Positions 17,663-24,645 of a DNA stretch of 52,356 nucleotides are shown here, one piece after another. A program made the position numbers and the translations under genes. Source of the stretch: Paratractidigestivibacter sp963630635 (lineage in GTDB: Bacteria > Actinomycetota > Coriobacteriia > Coriobacteriales > Atopobiaceae); contig CAVGOA010000011.1 of assembly GCA_963630635.1 (NCBI GenBank), positions 1 to 52,356 of the forward strand. The letters are read 5' to 3'. Positions within the stretch are counted from its first letter, which is position 1, and each line of letters starts with the position of its first letter. The notes below the pieces were generated by a model. It was not told where the DNA came from. It saw nothing but the letters and a program-made list of their open reading frames with translations, and searched no databases.

Positions 17663-18150
17663 AGTGGCGTGGGAGGCTGCAGGCTCACGCGCGACTGGCG
17701 GACTCGTCTGGTCAGATGTGCGTCGAGGCGGCGATTATCTTGCCGGTCGTTTTGGTGTGCGCCCTAATCGTCTATAACCTTATGCTCTTCATCGACGCCT
17801 GCGCTGCTTTTGACCGCATAAGCCTCAACGCCGTGGTGACGCAGGGGGTCGCTCCCTCGGGGGAGCAGAGCATCGCCGCTTCCGTCCAGGCGGTCGAGGA
17901 GGCCATAACCTCGTCTTTGGGGCGCGAGGCCAACTGCGAGGTGGAGGTCACGGCCCAGAAACTGGACGAGCCCGTGTCGAGCTCTTCCTTTGTCATCTCG
18001 CCGTTCCTCACGCGCTTTACCTGCACGTTGCGCTTCAAGCTGTGGCCCAGGCTCATGCGGATGCCGGGAATAACGCTCGAGGCTCCGCTTTACCTGGTGC
18101 ACGAACGCACTTTAGTTGTCGACCGATTTAGACCCGGGGTGGTGGTGTGA
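17659..18150 (+). CDS. TadE-like pseudopilin, second copy
   Basis: A 163-residue protein with a TadE-like N-terminus: SSGQMCVEAAIILPVVLVCALIV, conserved glutamate E23, hydrophobic helix, then a soluble domain. It has an ATGA overlap with the preceding gene. With the earlier tadE and the TadG-like gene it makes a set of three minor pseudopilins, a common arrangement in Tad loci. Confidence 0.75.
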   Translation: MKWRGRLQAHARLADSSGQMCVEAAIILPVVLVCALIVYNLMLFIDACAAFDRISLNAVVTQGVAPSGEQSIAASVQAVEEAITSSLGREANCEVEVTAQKLDEPVSSSSFVISPFLTRFTCTLRFKLWPRLMRMPGITLEAPLYLVHERTLVVDRFRPGVVV

Positions 18151-18151
18151 C

Positions 18152-18502
18152 ATGACGCTCGCAAGGCTCAAGGCAGATGAGGCGCCCGAAGCCGTCTTTG
18201 AGTTCACGGTGCTTTCCAGCTGGCTGGGGCGGCTGCGTGGCCTTTTAGGCACCGGGCCCGATGCCGGTCCCGTGGCCCTCACGCGTTGCTCATCGATTCA
18301 TACCTTTGGCATGAACTACCCCATTGACGTGGCCTTTATTGGCGAGAGGGGTGAGGTCTTGAGCGTTCATCGCGCGGTTGGGCCTGGTCGGTGTCTTGCC
18401 GAGGTACGGGCGGCCTGTGTGTTAGAGAGACCTCACGTGGCCGAGGGCTGGGTAAAGCCCGGCCAGCATCTTTGGATCAGCGCGATAAGCGCAGGGTTTT
18501 GA
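18152..18502 (+). CDS. DUF192 family protein
   Basis: A 116-residue protein of the DUF192 family. The hallmark stretch CSSIHTFGMNYPIDVAFI and the downstream GRCLAEVRAACVLERP are clear. Function is unknown for the family. No signal peptide is visible, whereas many DUF192 proteins are exported. ATG 18152 lies one base after the preceding stop codon (18148-18150), so it is translated as part of the Tad operon. Confidence 0.8.
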   Translation: MTLARLKADEAPEAVFEFTVLSSWLGRLRGLLGTGPDAGPVALTRCSSIHTFGMNYPIDVAFIGERGEVLSVHRAVGPGRCLAEVRAACVLERPHVAEGWVKPGQHLWISAISAGF

Positions 18503-18516
18503 TAGGGGAGACAAAC

Positions 18517-19020
18517 ATGGAAGCCGCGTTTGGCTACAAGACCTGCCCGCGTTGCGGCGAGAAGCTCTTTGATGACATGGAGACGTGCTACGGGTGCCTG
18601 TATCGGTTTAAGGAGCCGTCGGCATCTGGGGCGGCGCCGGAACCCGAGCCAGAACCCGAACCGGGCATCTACGATGTCGAGGAGCCAGATTACCTCTGCG
18701 AGGATGAGCCGCCTGCGCCTCTCGCCCCAACGTGGGCCGTGCGGGTAAAGACTGCCCTCTCAGATACGCTTCTGCCGGTCTCTGCCTCGGGCCTTCTCGT
18801 GGGCCGCGCGGCCGACTGCGACGTGGTCTTGCACCAGCGAAGCGTCTCGGAAAAGCACCTGCGGCTCATCCCGGCACCCGATGGCGTCGAGTTCCAGGAC
18901 CTGGGCTCGACCAACCCGGCGCTGTATGGGGGTGAATTGATTTGCGATGCTGTGCTTGTTGGCTGCGGCAACGCGGTGGAGCTGTGCGGCGCGATTCTTG
19001 AGGTCGAGCGGGCGCCCTAG
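18517..19020 (+). CDS. Zinc-ribbon FHA-domain protein
   Basis: A 167-residue protein. A treble-cysteine zinc ribbon at the N-terminus (C10, C13, C24, C27) is followed by an acidic Pro/Glu-rich linker containing a PEPEPEPEP run. A C-terminal FHA domain is visible from GLLVGRAADCDVVL through SVSEKHLRL to DLGSTNPALYGG. FHA domains bind phosphothreonine, so this is a likely sensor of Ser/Thr kinase signalling to the pilus machinery; the link is inferred from position. ATG 18517 has AGGGGAG upstream; the longer frame from 18391 is ruled out by its overlap with DUF192. Confidence 0.82.
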   Translation: MEAAFGYKTCPRCGEKLFDDMETCYGCLYRFKEPSASGAAPEPEPEPEPGIYDVEEPDYLCEDEPPAPLAPTWAVRVKTALSDTLLPVSASGLLVGRAADCDVVLHQRSVSEKHLRLIPAPDGVEFQDLGSTNPALYGGELICDAVLVGCGNAVELCGAILEVERAP

Positions 19021-19107
19021 CAAAGGCCTGCCTCGGGGCGCGGGCGATTGGGCTACACTTCCAAGTAAAGCTAGTGGCTCTTCTCGCTACGGACGAAAGG
19101 TCTAGAA

Positions 19108-21096
19108 ATGGCCAATACCGCTTCTTATCAAACGCCGCCTCGTGCGCGGCAACGGCGCCTGCTCGTGCTGCTTGCCGCGCTGGTGACCGTGATAACCGGG
19201 GTCTTTGCCCTGGCCCCGGCAACCGCGCTTGCCAAAAGCTATGAGATCTCGGCCGTCAACATCGACGCCGCGGTCTCAAGCGACGGCCAGCTAAGCGTTA
19301 CCGAGACGCGCACCTTCGACTTCGATGGGCACTACAACGGCGTTTACTGGGATATCCCGTGTGGCTACAACAGCTCAAATGGCAAAGATGTCCAGATTGC
19401 CGTGGGTGACGTCTCGGCCGATGGCACGCTGCTTACGCAGTCGGATTCCGGCACCAACAACACCTACTCGGTGAGTCAAAGTGGCTCGGTAATCCGTCTT
19501 AAGATCTACTCGAGCCATGAGGACGAGAAGGCCTCGTTCACCATCAACTACACGGCCACGGGCATCGTCACGCGCTGGTCCGACACCTCCGAGCTCTACT
19601 GGAAGTTTGTCTCGGACGGCTGGGATGTTGAGTCGCAAAACGTCACCTGCACCTTGACCCTGCCGGTGGCCGACGGCCAGACGGTCAGCGCCGGCGATAA
19701 CGTGCGCGCCTGGGGCCACGGTCCGCTGGACGGCAGCGTCGACTTTGACTCTTTGGGCAAGATCGTCTTCAAGGCGCCGGGCGTGGGCACCGAGGAGTAC
19801 GCCGAGATGCGCGTGACCTTCCCCACGTCGTGGCTGGCTGGTCTCGAGGAGACCTCGGGTACGAAGATGGACGGCATTTTGTCCGAGGAGCAGCAGTGGG
19901 CAGATGAGGCCAACGCCAAGCGCGACGCGGCTCGCATGGCGATGACGGCCCTCATTGGCGGCGGCGTGGCCGTTGCTGTCTTGAGCGTTCTTCTCGTCGT
20001 CAAGATTCGCCTCCGCTATAACCGCGAGCACGAGCCGGTTTTTCAGGACAAGTACTTCCGCGATGTTCCCACCAACGACCACCCAGCTGTCTTGGGCGCC
20101 CTTTACAACGGCGGCGAGGCCGAGGCAAAGGAGTTCACCGCGAGCCTCATGCACTTGACCGACGCAGGCGTCATTAGCCTGCGCAAGGCGACCATCCGCA
20201 AGAAGGGCGTCTTTGGTAAAGAGAAGGAGAAAGAGGACTTCGAGCTTGCCAAGGTCAAATCGCTGCAGGACTCCCGCACCGTCCAGGCCCTGCCCAAGGA
20301 GCAGCGCACCATCGACAGCAAGGTGAACACCCTGCTCTACAGCTATGCGTCCAAGCGCAAGGATGCGGATGGGCACCCTGTGGTTGCCTTCTCTCGCCTT
20401 GAGACCTACGCCGAGAAGAACCCCGACGAGTACAGCGGTGCCTACAAGCGCTGGTGCGAGGCCGTCCAGTCTGCGTGCCTCACGCGCTTCTACGGCACGG
20501 ACAAGTCCACCGGTAAGGGCAAGCTCATCGCGGTGGGTTGCGTGGACATCGCCCTTGCCATTGCCGAGGTCTTCTTGCTGATCTTCTCTGGCGCCATTGA
20601 GGCCAACCTCATCACGCTGCTTATTCCGGTGGCACTGATTGCGGTGGGTATCGTGGCCATAGTCACGGGCGTGGCTTGCAAGGACGTCAACAAGCTGGGT
20701 GTCGAGACTATCGCTCAGCTCAAGGCCCTGCGCGCGTGGCTTTTGGATTTCACCCACCTGGACGAGGCTGTGCCTACCGACGTCGTCTTGTGGAACCGCC
20801 TGCTGGTCATGGCCGTTGTTTTGGACGTGGCGGATGAGGTCGTGAAGCAACTCAAGGTCGTGGCGCCCGAGCTTCTGGAAGACCCGTACCTGGCACCCAC
20901 GTACGGCTGGTATTACTGGGGCTGGGGCCCGCATACCCCCGTCCATGCGTTTAGCGACTGCGTGAAGTCTGCGCACGAGGTCTCTATTGCCAACCTGTCC
21001 TCTTCGTCCAGCAGCAGCGGGGGCGGCGGAGGCGGCGGCTTCTCCAGCGGCGGAGGCGGCGGCTTTGGCGGCGGAGGCGGTGGCGGAGCGTTCTAG
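19108..21096 (+). CDS. DUF2207 membrane protein with glycine-rich tail
   Basis: A 662-residue membrane protein. A signal-like hydrophobic helix (about 17-42) is followed by an extracellular DUF2207 domain with SVTETRTFDFDGHYNGVYWDIP. A transmembrane helix follows near residue 285, then a cytoplasmic region, two more helices (about 475-525) and a Ser-run then Gly-rich C-terminus ending near GGGGFGGGGGGGAF. This architecture is typical of the family in Gram-positive bacteria; function is unknown. The gene is monocistronic, with its own terminator. Confidence 0.85.
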   Translation: MANTASYQTPPRARQRRLLVLLAALVTVITGVFALAPATALAKSYEISAVNIDAAVSSDGQLSVTETRTFDFDGHYNGVYWDIPCGYNSSNGKDVQIAVGDVSADGTLLTQSDSGTNNTYSVSQSGSVIRLKIYSSHEDEKASFTINYTATGIVTRWSDTSELYWKFVSDGWDVESQNVTCTLTLPVADGQTVSAGDNVRAWGHGPLDGSVDFDSLGKIVFKAPGVGTEEYAEMRVTFPTSWLAGLEETSGTKMDGILSEEQQWADEANAKRDAARMAMTALIGGGVAVAVLSVLLVVKIRLRYNREHEPVFQDKYFRDVPTNDHPAVLGALYNGGEAEAKEFTASLMHLTDAGVISLRKATIRKKGVFGKEKEKEDFELAKVKSLQDSRTVQALPKEQRTIDSKVNTLLYSYASKRKDADGHPVVAFSRLETYAEKNPDEYSGAYKRWCEAVQSACLTRFYGTDKSTGKGKLIAVGCVDIALAIAEVFLLIFSGAIEANLITLLIPVALIAVGIVAIVTGVACKDVNKLGVETIAQLKALRAWLLDFTHLDEAVPTDVVLWNRLLVMAVVLDVADEVVKQLKVVAPELLEDPYLAPTYGWYYWGWGPHTPVHAFSDCVKSAHEVSIANLSSSSSSSGGGGGGGFSSGGGGGFGGGGGGGAF

Positions 21097-21127
21097 CGCC
21101 GCACCCGCATGACATATCGATTTACCC

Positions 21128-21158
21128 ATGGGGCCCACAGCAATGCGGGCCCCATTTC
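21128..21158 (+). terminator. Terminator after the DUF2207 gene
   Basis: A perfect 9-bp stem, ATGGGGCCC (21128-21136) with GGGCCCCAT (21147-21155), has a 10-nt loop and is followed by TTTC. Confidence 0.85.
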
Positions 21159-21193
21159 TAACCCGGACTTTCGCGCTAAAAATATTAGGAAAT

Positions 21194-21237
21194 GCTAAGT
21201 GTTCACTTGAATGGCTGTTAGCAAACGCTAAGATACT
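21194..21237 (+). promoter_or_regulatory. Promoter and operator-like repeats of the hicAB pair
   Basis: A candidate promoter is TTGAAT (21207-21212), a 16-bp spacer and TAAGAT (21229-21234). It is surrounded by short inverted repeats: AAGTG-TT-CACTT (21197-21208) and GTTAGC-AAAC-GCTAAG (21217-21232), plus a GCTAAG copy at 21194. Antitoxins of this type usually repress their own promoter, so these are plausible operators. Confidence 0.5.
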
Positions 21238-21258
21238 AGGCATCAGTTGGAGATGAAC

Positions 21259-21429
21259 ATGCAGAGACGAGAGTTGGTGAGAATTCTTCAGGCGAATGGC
21301 TGGGTATCGCGCGGCGGGACCAACCATGAGCACTTCTGGAAGGACGGGAAGATGATCATGGTCAAACGACATCGCGAAATAGAGGACCAGACAGCAAAGA
21401 GGATTTTGAGGCAGGCAGGTTTACGGTAA
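21259..21429 (+). CDS. hicA: HicA-family toxin
   Basis: A 56-residue double-stranded RNA-binding-fold protein. It has the HicA pattern: RRELVRILQANGW, then GGTNHEHFWKDGK with the likely catalytic histidine, and a C-terminal TAKRILRQAGL helix. HicA toxins cleave mRNA until neutralised by HicB. ATG 21259 has GGAG (21249-21252) at 6 bp; the ATG at 21253 is too close to that site. The next gene follows after 53 bp. The surrounding DNA is clearly more AT-rich than the rest of the window, suggesting acquisition. Confidence 0.85.
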   Translation: MQRRELVRILQANGWVSRGGTNHEHFWKDGKMIMVKRHREIEDQTAKRILRQAGLR

Positions 21430-21482
21430 CTCGCGAAGTGAGTGTCTTCTGTTACCCGCGCACCTGCAGAGGGAGGACCGAC

Positions 21483-21926
21483 ATGGTCTACGTATGGGAG
21501 TTCGAGTTCTTCATGTCCGATGGCTACGTCAACGCCTGGCCATGTCCGCCGATGGAAGGCGGCACTTTTGGCGAGGACTTTGACGATGCAATGGACTCGG
21601 CCGTTGATTGGCTTTCTGGAATGGTCGACGCGCACCTTACCGATGGCCTCGCCTTGCCAGAGAGGGCGCTTGGGCACAAGCCGCAGCACGGCGGCAGTAT
21701 CATCGCGATAGCCGTTTCTCGCGAGCTGGGAGACATTCCGGCGGTAACGGCAGCAGACGCCGCCCGCGAACTAGGTGTGTCTACCGCCCGTGTTGCCCAG
21801 CTCTGTAAAGCGGGCCTGCTCGATTCGTGGCGAGACGGCAGCAGGCGCATGGTCTCTCGCGCTTCTCTTGAGGCGCGTAAAGAAACCATGCACAAGCCTG
21901 GAAGGCCGCTGGTCGCAACGGCGTAG
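21483..21926 (+). CDS. hicB: HicB-like antitoxin with C-terminal helix-turn-helix
   Basis: A 147-residue protein in the position of a HicB antitoxin. The N-terminal part (about 1-75) has the HicB-like pattern YVNAWPCPPMEGGTFGEDFDDA followed by an amphipathic helix. The C-terminal part (about 85-130) looks like a MerR/excisionase-type helix-turn-helix: TAADAARELGVSTARVAQLCKAG, which would bind the operon promoter. It uses ATG 21483 with GGGAGG (21471-21476). Family call for the N-terminus is by pattern plus neighbour. Confidence 0.75.
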   Translation: MVYVWEFEFFMSDGYVNAWPCPPMEGGTFGEDFDDAMDSAVDWLSGMVDAHLTDGLALPERALGHKPQHGGSIIAIAVSRELGDIPAVTAADAARELGVSTARVAQLCKAGLLDSWRDGSRRMVSRASLEARKETMHKPGRPLVATA

Positions 21927-22037
21927 TCGTTGGATTAACCGCCGCCCGATCGCAAAGCGTCGCGCATCAAAAGCGCGGGGAAAGTCACTCGTTTGAACAG
22001 GACGCCCCTCTCGTCACGAAAAAATATAAAAAAGTGC

Positions 22038-22066
22038 TTGGAGTCGCGGGAGAAGTTTGTTATATT
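22038..22066 (+). promoter_or_regulatory. tRNA-Phe promoter
   Basis: TTGGAG (22038-22043), a 17-bp spacer and TATATT (22061-22066) make a near-consensus promoter. Transcription would start a few bases before the tRNA at 22083. Confidence 0.8.
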
Positions 22067-22082
22067 AGTTCCCGCACCAAAC

Positions 22083-22158
22083 GGCTGGGTAGCTCAGTTG
22101 GTAGAGCAGGGGACTGAAAATCCCCGTGTCAGGGGTTCGATTCCCTTCCCCGCCACCA
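22083..22158 (+). tRNA. tRNA-Phe (anticodon GAA)
   Basis: A 76-nt cloverleaf with encoded CCA. The anticodon loop CTGAAAA gives GAA for phenylalanine. The D arm (GCTC/GAGC), anticodon stem (GGGGA/TCCCC) and T arm (AGGGG/CCCTT around TTCGATT) are complete. The acceptor stem has one mismatch, T4 (22086) opposite C69 (22151); all other acceptor pairs are Watson-Crick. Confidence 0.97.
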
Positions 22159-22166
22159 GGAATTTT

Positions 22167-22202
22167 AAGCAGGTAGGAAAGCAAATTTCCTACCTGCTTT
22201 TA
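22167..22202 (+). terminator. Terminator after tRNA-Phe
   Basis: A perfect 14-bp stem, AAGCAGGTAGGAAA (22167-22180) with its complement (22186-22199), has a 5-nt loop and is followed by TTT. Confidence 0.93.
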
Positions 22203-22232
22203 TGTTATACGGGCACTTTGCTGAGAATAGCG

Positions 22233-22270
22233 CGCGGGCCGAAGGTTAACACCTCCGGCCCGCGTTTTTT
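22233..22270 (+). terminator. Second hairpin, between tRNA-Phe and the GntR gene
   Basis: A 9-bp stem, CGCGGGCCG (22233-22241) with CGGCCCGCG (22256-22264), is followed by six T on the plus strand. It lies between convergent transcripts and could also slow the minus-strand regulator transcript, although no T tract follows on that side. Confidence 0.85.
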
Positions 22271-22299
22271 CTCGCCGCATCTACCAATCCCGCAACCTG

Positions 22300-22992
22300 C
22301 TACTGCTGCCCCTCGCTCTCGGCCAGCTGCGCGATGGCGTTGCGGTTGTAGACCAGGTGCAGGTACATCGCATCGTGGGCGGCCGTGCCGTCGTGGGCGG
22401 CGATCGCATTTGCCACGCCGCGGTGGGTGCGGATCGTCTCGGCAATCAGCTTGCGGCCGGTCACGTCGATAAAGAGGGGCACCGACGCCTTGAGCACGGG
22501 CATCAAGCGCGGCACCACAAGGTTTCCGCTGGCCTGGGCCACGGCGTTGTGGAACTCGGTGTCGGCCTGCGCGTAATCCTCTCCTGCCTCGGCCAGACGC
22601 TCGGACTCGTCGCACAGCTCGCGGATGCGCGCTATCTGCTCGTCCGTCGCGTGCTCGGCGGCCATTCTCGCCACCTCGGGCTCAATCATGAAGCGCACCT
22701 CAAGAAGGTCGCGGGCCAGGCGGCGCTTGTCGTCGATGAAGGTGAAGCCCAGCGGGTCCTCGACCATGCCGGGGTTTGACGCCACGTAGGTGCCCGAGCC
22801 TTGCCGCACGCGCACGATGTTTCTGGACTGCAGCAGCTTCACGGCCTCGCGTACCGAGCTGCGGCCCGCGCCCAGGCGCTCGATCAGCACCGTTTCATTG
22901 GGAAGGCGGTCGCCTTGTCCCAGCCCCTCGTCAAGGATGAGCTGGATGATTTTGTTAGCAAGCTGCTCGGGCAGGCCCTGGTCTTTAGGCAT
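22300..22992 (-). CDS. GntR-family regulator, FadR/FCD subfamily
   Basis: A 230-residue transcription factor. The N-terminal winged helix-turn-helix reads DRLPNETVLIERLGAGRSSVREAVKLL and is followed by a wing (VRVRQGSGTYV). The C-terminal helical FCD ligand domain includes EARFMIEPEVARMAAEHATDEQ-like helices with acidic and histidine residues typical of metal and acid ligand binding. It probably senses a sugar acid and controls the divergent GntP permease gene. ATG 22992 with AAGGAG is preferred over the upstream start at 23028. The DNA between the two genes carries repeated candidate operators. Confidence 0.88.
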   Translation of the reverse strand: MPKDQGLPEQLANKIIQLILDEGLGQGDRLPNETVLIERLGAGRSSVREAVKLLQSRNIVRVRQGSGTYVASNPGMVEDPLGFTFIDDKRRLARDLLEVRFMIEPEVARMAAEHATDEQIARIRELCDESERLAEAGEDYAQADTEFHNAVAQASGNLVVPRLMPVLKASVPLFIDVTGRKLIAETIRTHRGVANAIAAHDGTAAHDAMYLHLVYNRNAIAQLAESEGQQ

Positions 22993-23014
22993 GATTTCTC
23001 CTTGTAGCGTAAAA

Positions 23015-23208
23015 GTCATCAGATGCATTGTAAGGCAGCGAGAAGAAATTTAGCCTTCGCGCCGCGCCGCCATATGCCGTTTACCTCGAAATCTGCTACC
23101 GCTCACGGGATTTATCAGATGAATTTGCTTCAATTTTGCCCTGAAAACGTCTGATGACCGCAAAACCCGCTATAGTCATCAGACGAATTGCAAAGGTCTG
23201 ATGAATTG
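23015..23208 (+). promoter_or_regulatory. Operator repeats between gntR-type gene and gntP
   Basis: The core TCATCAGA is repeated. GTCATCAGATG is at 23015, TTATCAGATGAA at 23112, CGTCTGATGAC at 23148-23158, GTCATCAGACG at 23175-23185 and GTCTGATGAA at 23196. The 23148 and 23175 copies form a perfect 11-bp inverted repeat with a 16-bp spacer, overlapping a possible -10 (TATAGT, 23171). These are probably sites of the divergent FCD regulator. Confidence 0.65.
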
Positions 23209-23216
23209 GAGAGGAA

Positions 23217-24578
23217 ATGGCAGACCCAACTTACCTGGCCGACCCAACGCGGCTGGTCATCTCGGCGATAGTAGGAATCGCCCTGCTGCTTGCGCTCATC
23301 ATCAAGCTCAAGCTTCACCCGGTCCTGTCGATGATGGTATCGGCCCTGTTCATTGGCATAGGTGCGGGGATGCCGCTGGACCTTGTGGCCACCACGGTGA
23401 CAAAGGGCGTGGGCACCACCCTGCAAAACATCGCCCTGCTCATTGGCCTGGGCTCGATGTTTGGCCAGATCCTTGAAGAGAGCGGCGGCGCCAAGAAGAT
23501 CGCCTCGACCTTCATCCAGAAGTTTGGCCAGGGCCACTCGAGCTGGGCCTTGGGTATTACGGGCCTGGTCATTGGCACCACGGTCTTCTTCGAGGCGGGC
23601 GTCGTCGTCTTGATCCCGCTGGCCTTTAGCGTGGCCTCGCAGACCAAGAAGTCCACGCTCTACTACGGCATCGCGCTTTTGGCCGGCCTGGCCTCGGGCT
23701 ACGCCTTTGTGCCGCCCTCGGCCGGATCTGTGCTGGTGGCAGGTACGCTCAACGTTGACCTGGGCACCATGATCTTGGTCGGCGTGCCCACCGCATTCGC
23801 GGCCATGGCCGTGGCCGGCGTTTTGTGGGGCAGAAACGTGGGCGCTCGCATTTTTGCCGCCGTTCCCGAGCACGTGGCCGCCGCCGAGGACACCGGTGAC
23901 GAGAAAGAGCCGCCCTCGTTTGGCATGGTGCTGGCCATCGTCTTGGCCCCGCTGGTCCTTATTCTTCTGGGAACGCTGTCGACCTACCTGCCCCTGCCCA
24001 CCTCCGTGGCCGATTTCCTGGCGTTTCTCGGCAAGCCTTTTGTCGCCCTTACGGTGGCGACCCTGGTTGCGATGTATCTGTTGGGCGCTCGCCGCGGCTA
24101 CACCGGCGCCGAGCTTAAGGCCTTGGCCGACCGCTCCCTTAAGCCTGTGGGCATGATCTTACTGGTCATCGCGTGTGGCGGCGTCATTCGCTGGATGCTG
24201 CAGGACTGCGGCTTGGGCCAAATCATCGGACCTTTACTGGAGAGCAGCCCGCTGCCGCTGGTTGTCGTGGGATTCCTCATCGCCTTGCTGGTGCGCGCCT
24301 CGGTGGGCAGCTCGATCGTGGCTATGACCATGGCCTCGGGCATCATGGCCGCAATGCCGGCCGTCTCGGGCGCCTCGGTCCTCATGCGAGCCGCCATTGG
24401 CCTGGCCATCTGCGGCGGAGCCACCGCCCTTTCCCACGTGAACGACGCCGGCTTTTGGATGTGCTCGTCTTTCCTAGAGATCGACGAGAAGACCACGCTG
24501 CGCTCCTGGACCGTCATGGAGACAATCATCGGCCTGACCGGCCTTGCTTGCGCGCTGATCATCTCGCTGTTTGCCTAG
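23217..24578 (+). CDS. GntP-family gluconate/sugar-acid permease
   Basis: A 453-residue membrane protein with about 12 hydrophobic segments, the normal length and layout for the GntP family of proton-coupled sugar-acid transporters. Family features include LLIGLGSMFGQILEESGGAKKIA, GTTVFFEAGVVVLIPLAF, GYAFVPPSAGSVLVA and the C-terminal GGATALSHVNDAGFWMCSSF. It starts at ATG 23217 behind GAGAGGA. The dehydratase gene follows after 67 bp, so together they form an import and dehydration unit for an aldonate such as gluconate, galactonate or xylonate. The substrate is not determined. Confidence 0.92.
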   Translation: MADPTYLADPTRLVISAIVGIALLLALIIKLKLHPVLSMMVSALFIGIGAGMPLDLVATTVTKGVGTTLQNIALLIGLGSMFGQILEESGGAKKIASTFIQKFGQGHSSWALGITGLVIGTTVFFEAGVVVLIPLAFSVASQTKKSTLYYGIALLAGLASGYAFVPPSAGSVLVAGTLNVDLGTMILVGVPTAFAAMAVAGVLWGRNVGARIFAAVPEHVAAAEDTGDEKEPPSFGMVLAIVLAPLVLILLGTLSTYLPLPTSVADFLAFLGKPFVALTVATLVAMYLLGARRGYTGAELKALADRSLKPVGMILLVIACGGVIRWMLQDCGLGQIIGPLLESSPLPLVVVGFLIALLVRASVGSSIVAMTMASGIMAAMPAVSGASVLMRAAIGLAICGGATALSHVNDAGFWMCSSFLEIDEKTTLRSWTVMETIIGLTGLACALIISLFA

Positions 24579-24645
24579 ACGCGCCCCCGCCTCAACCCAT
24601 TTAAACCAACCGCAGGTAAAAGCCCTTATCAGATAGGAGAAAGCC

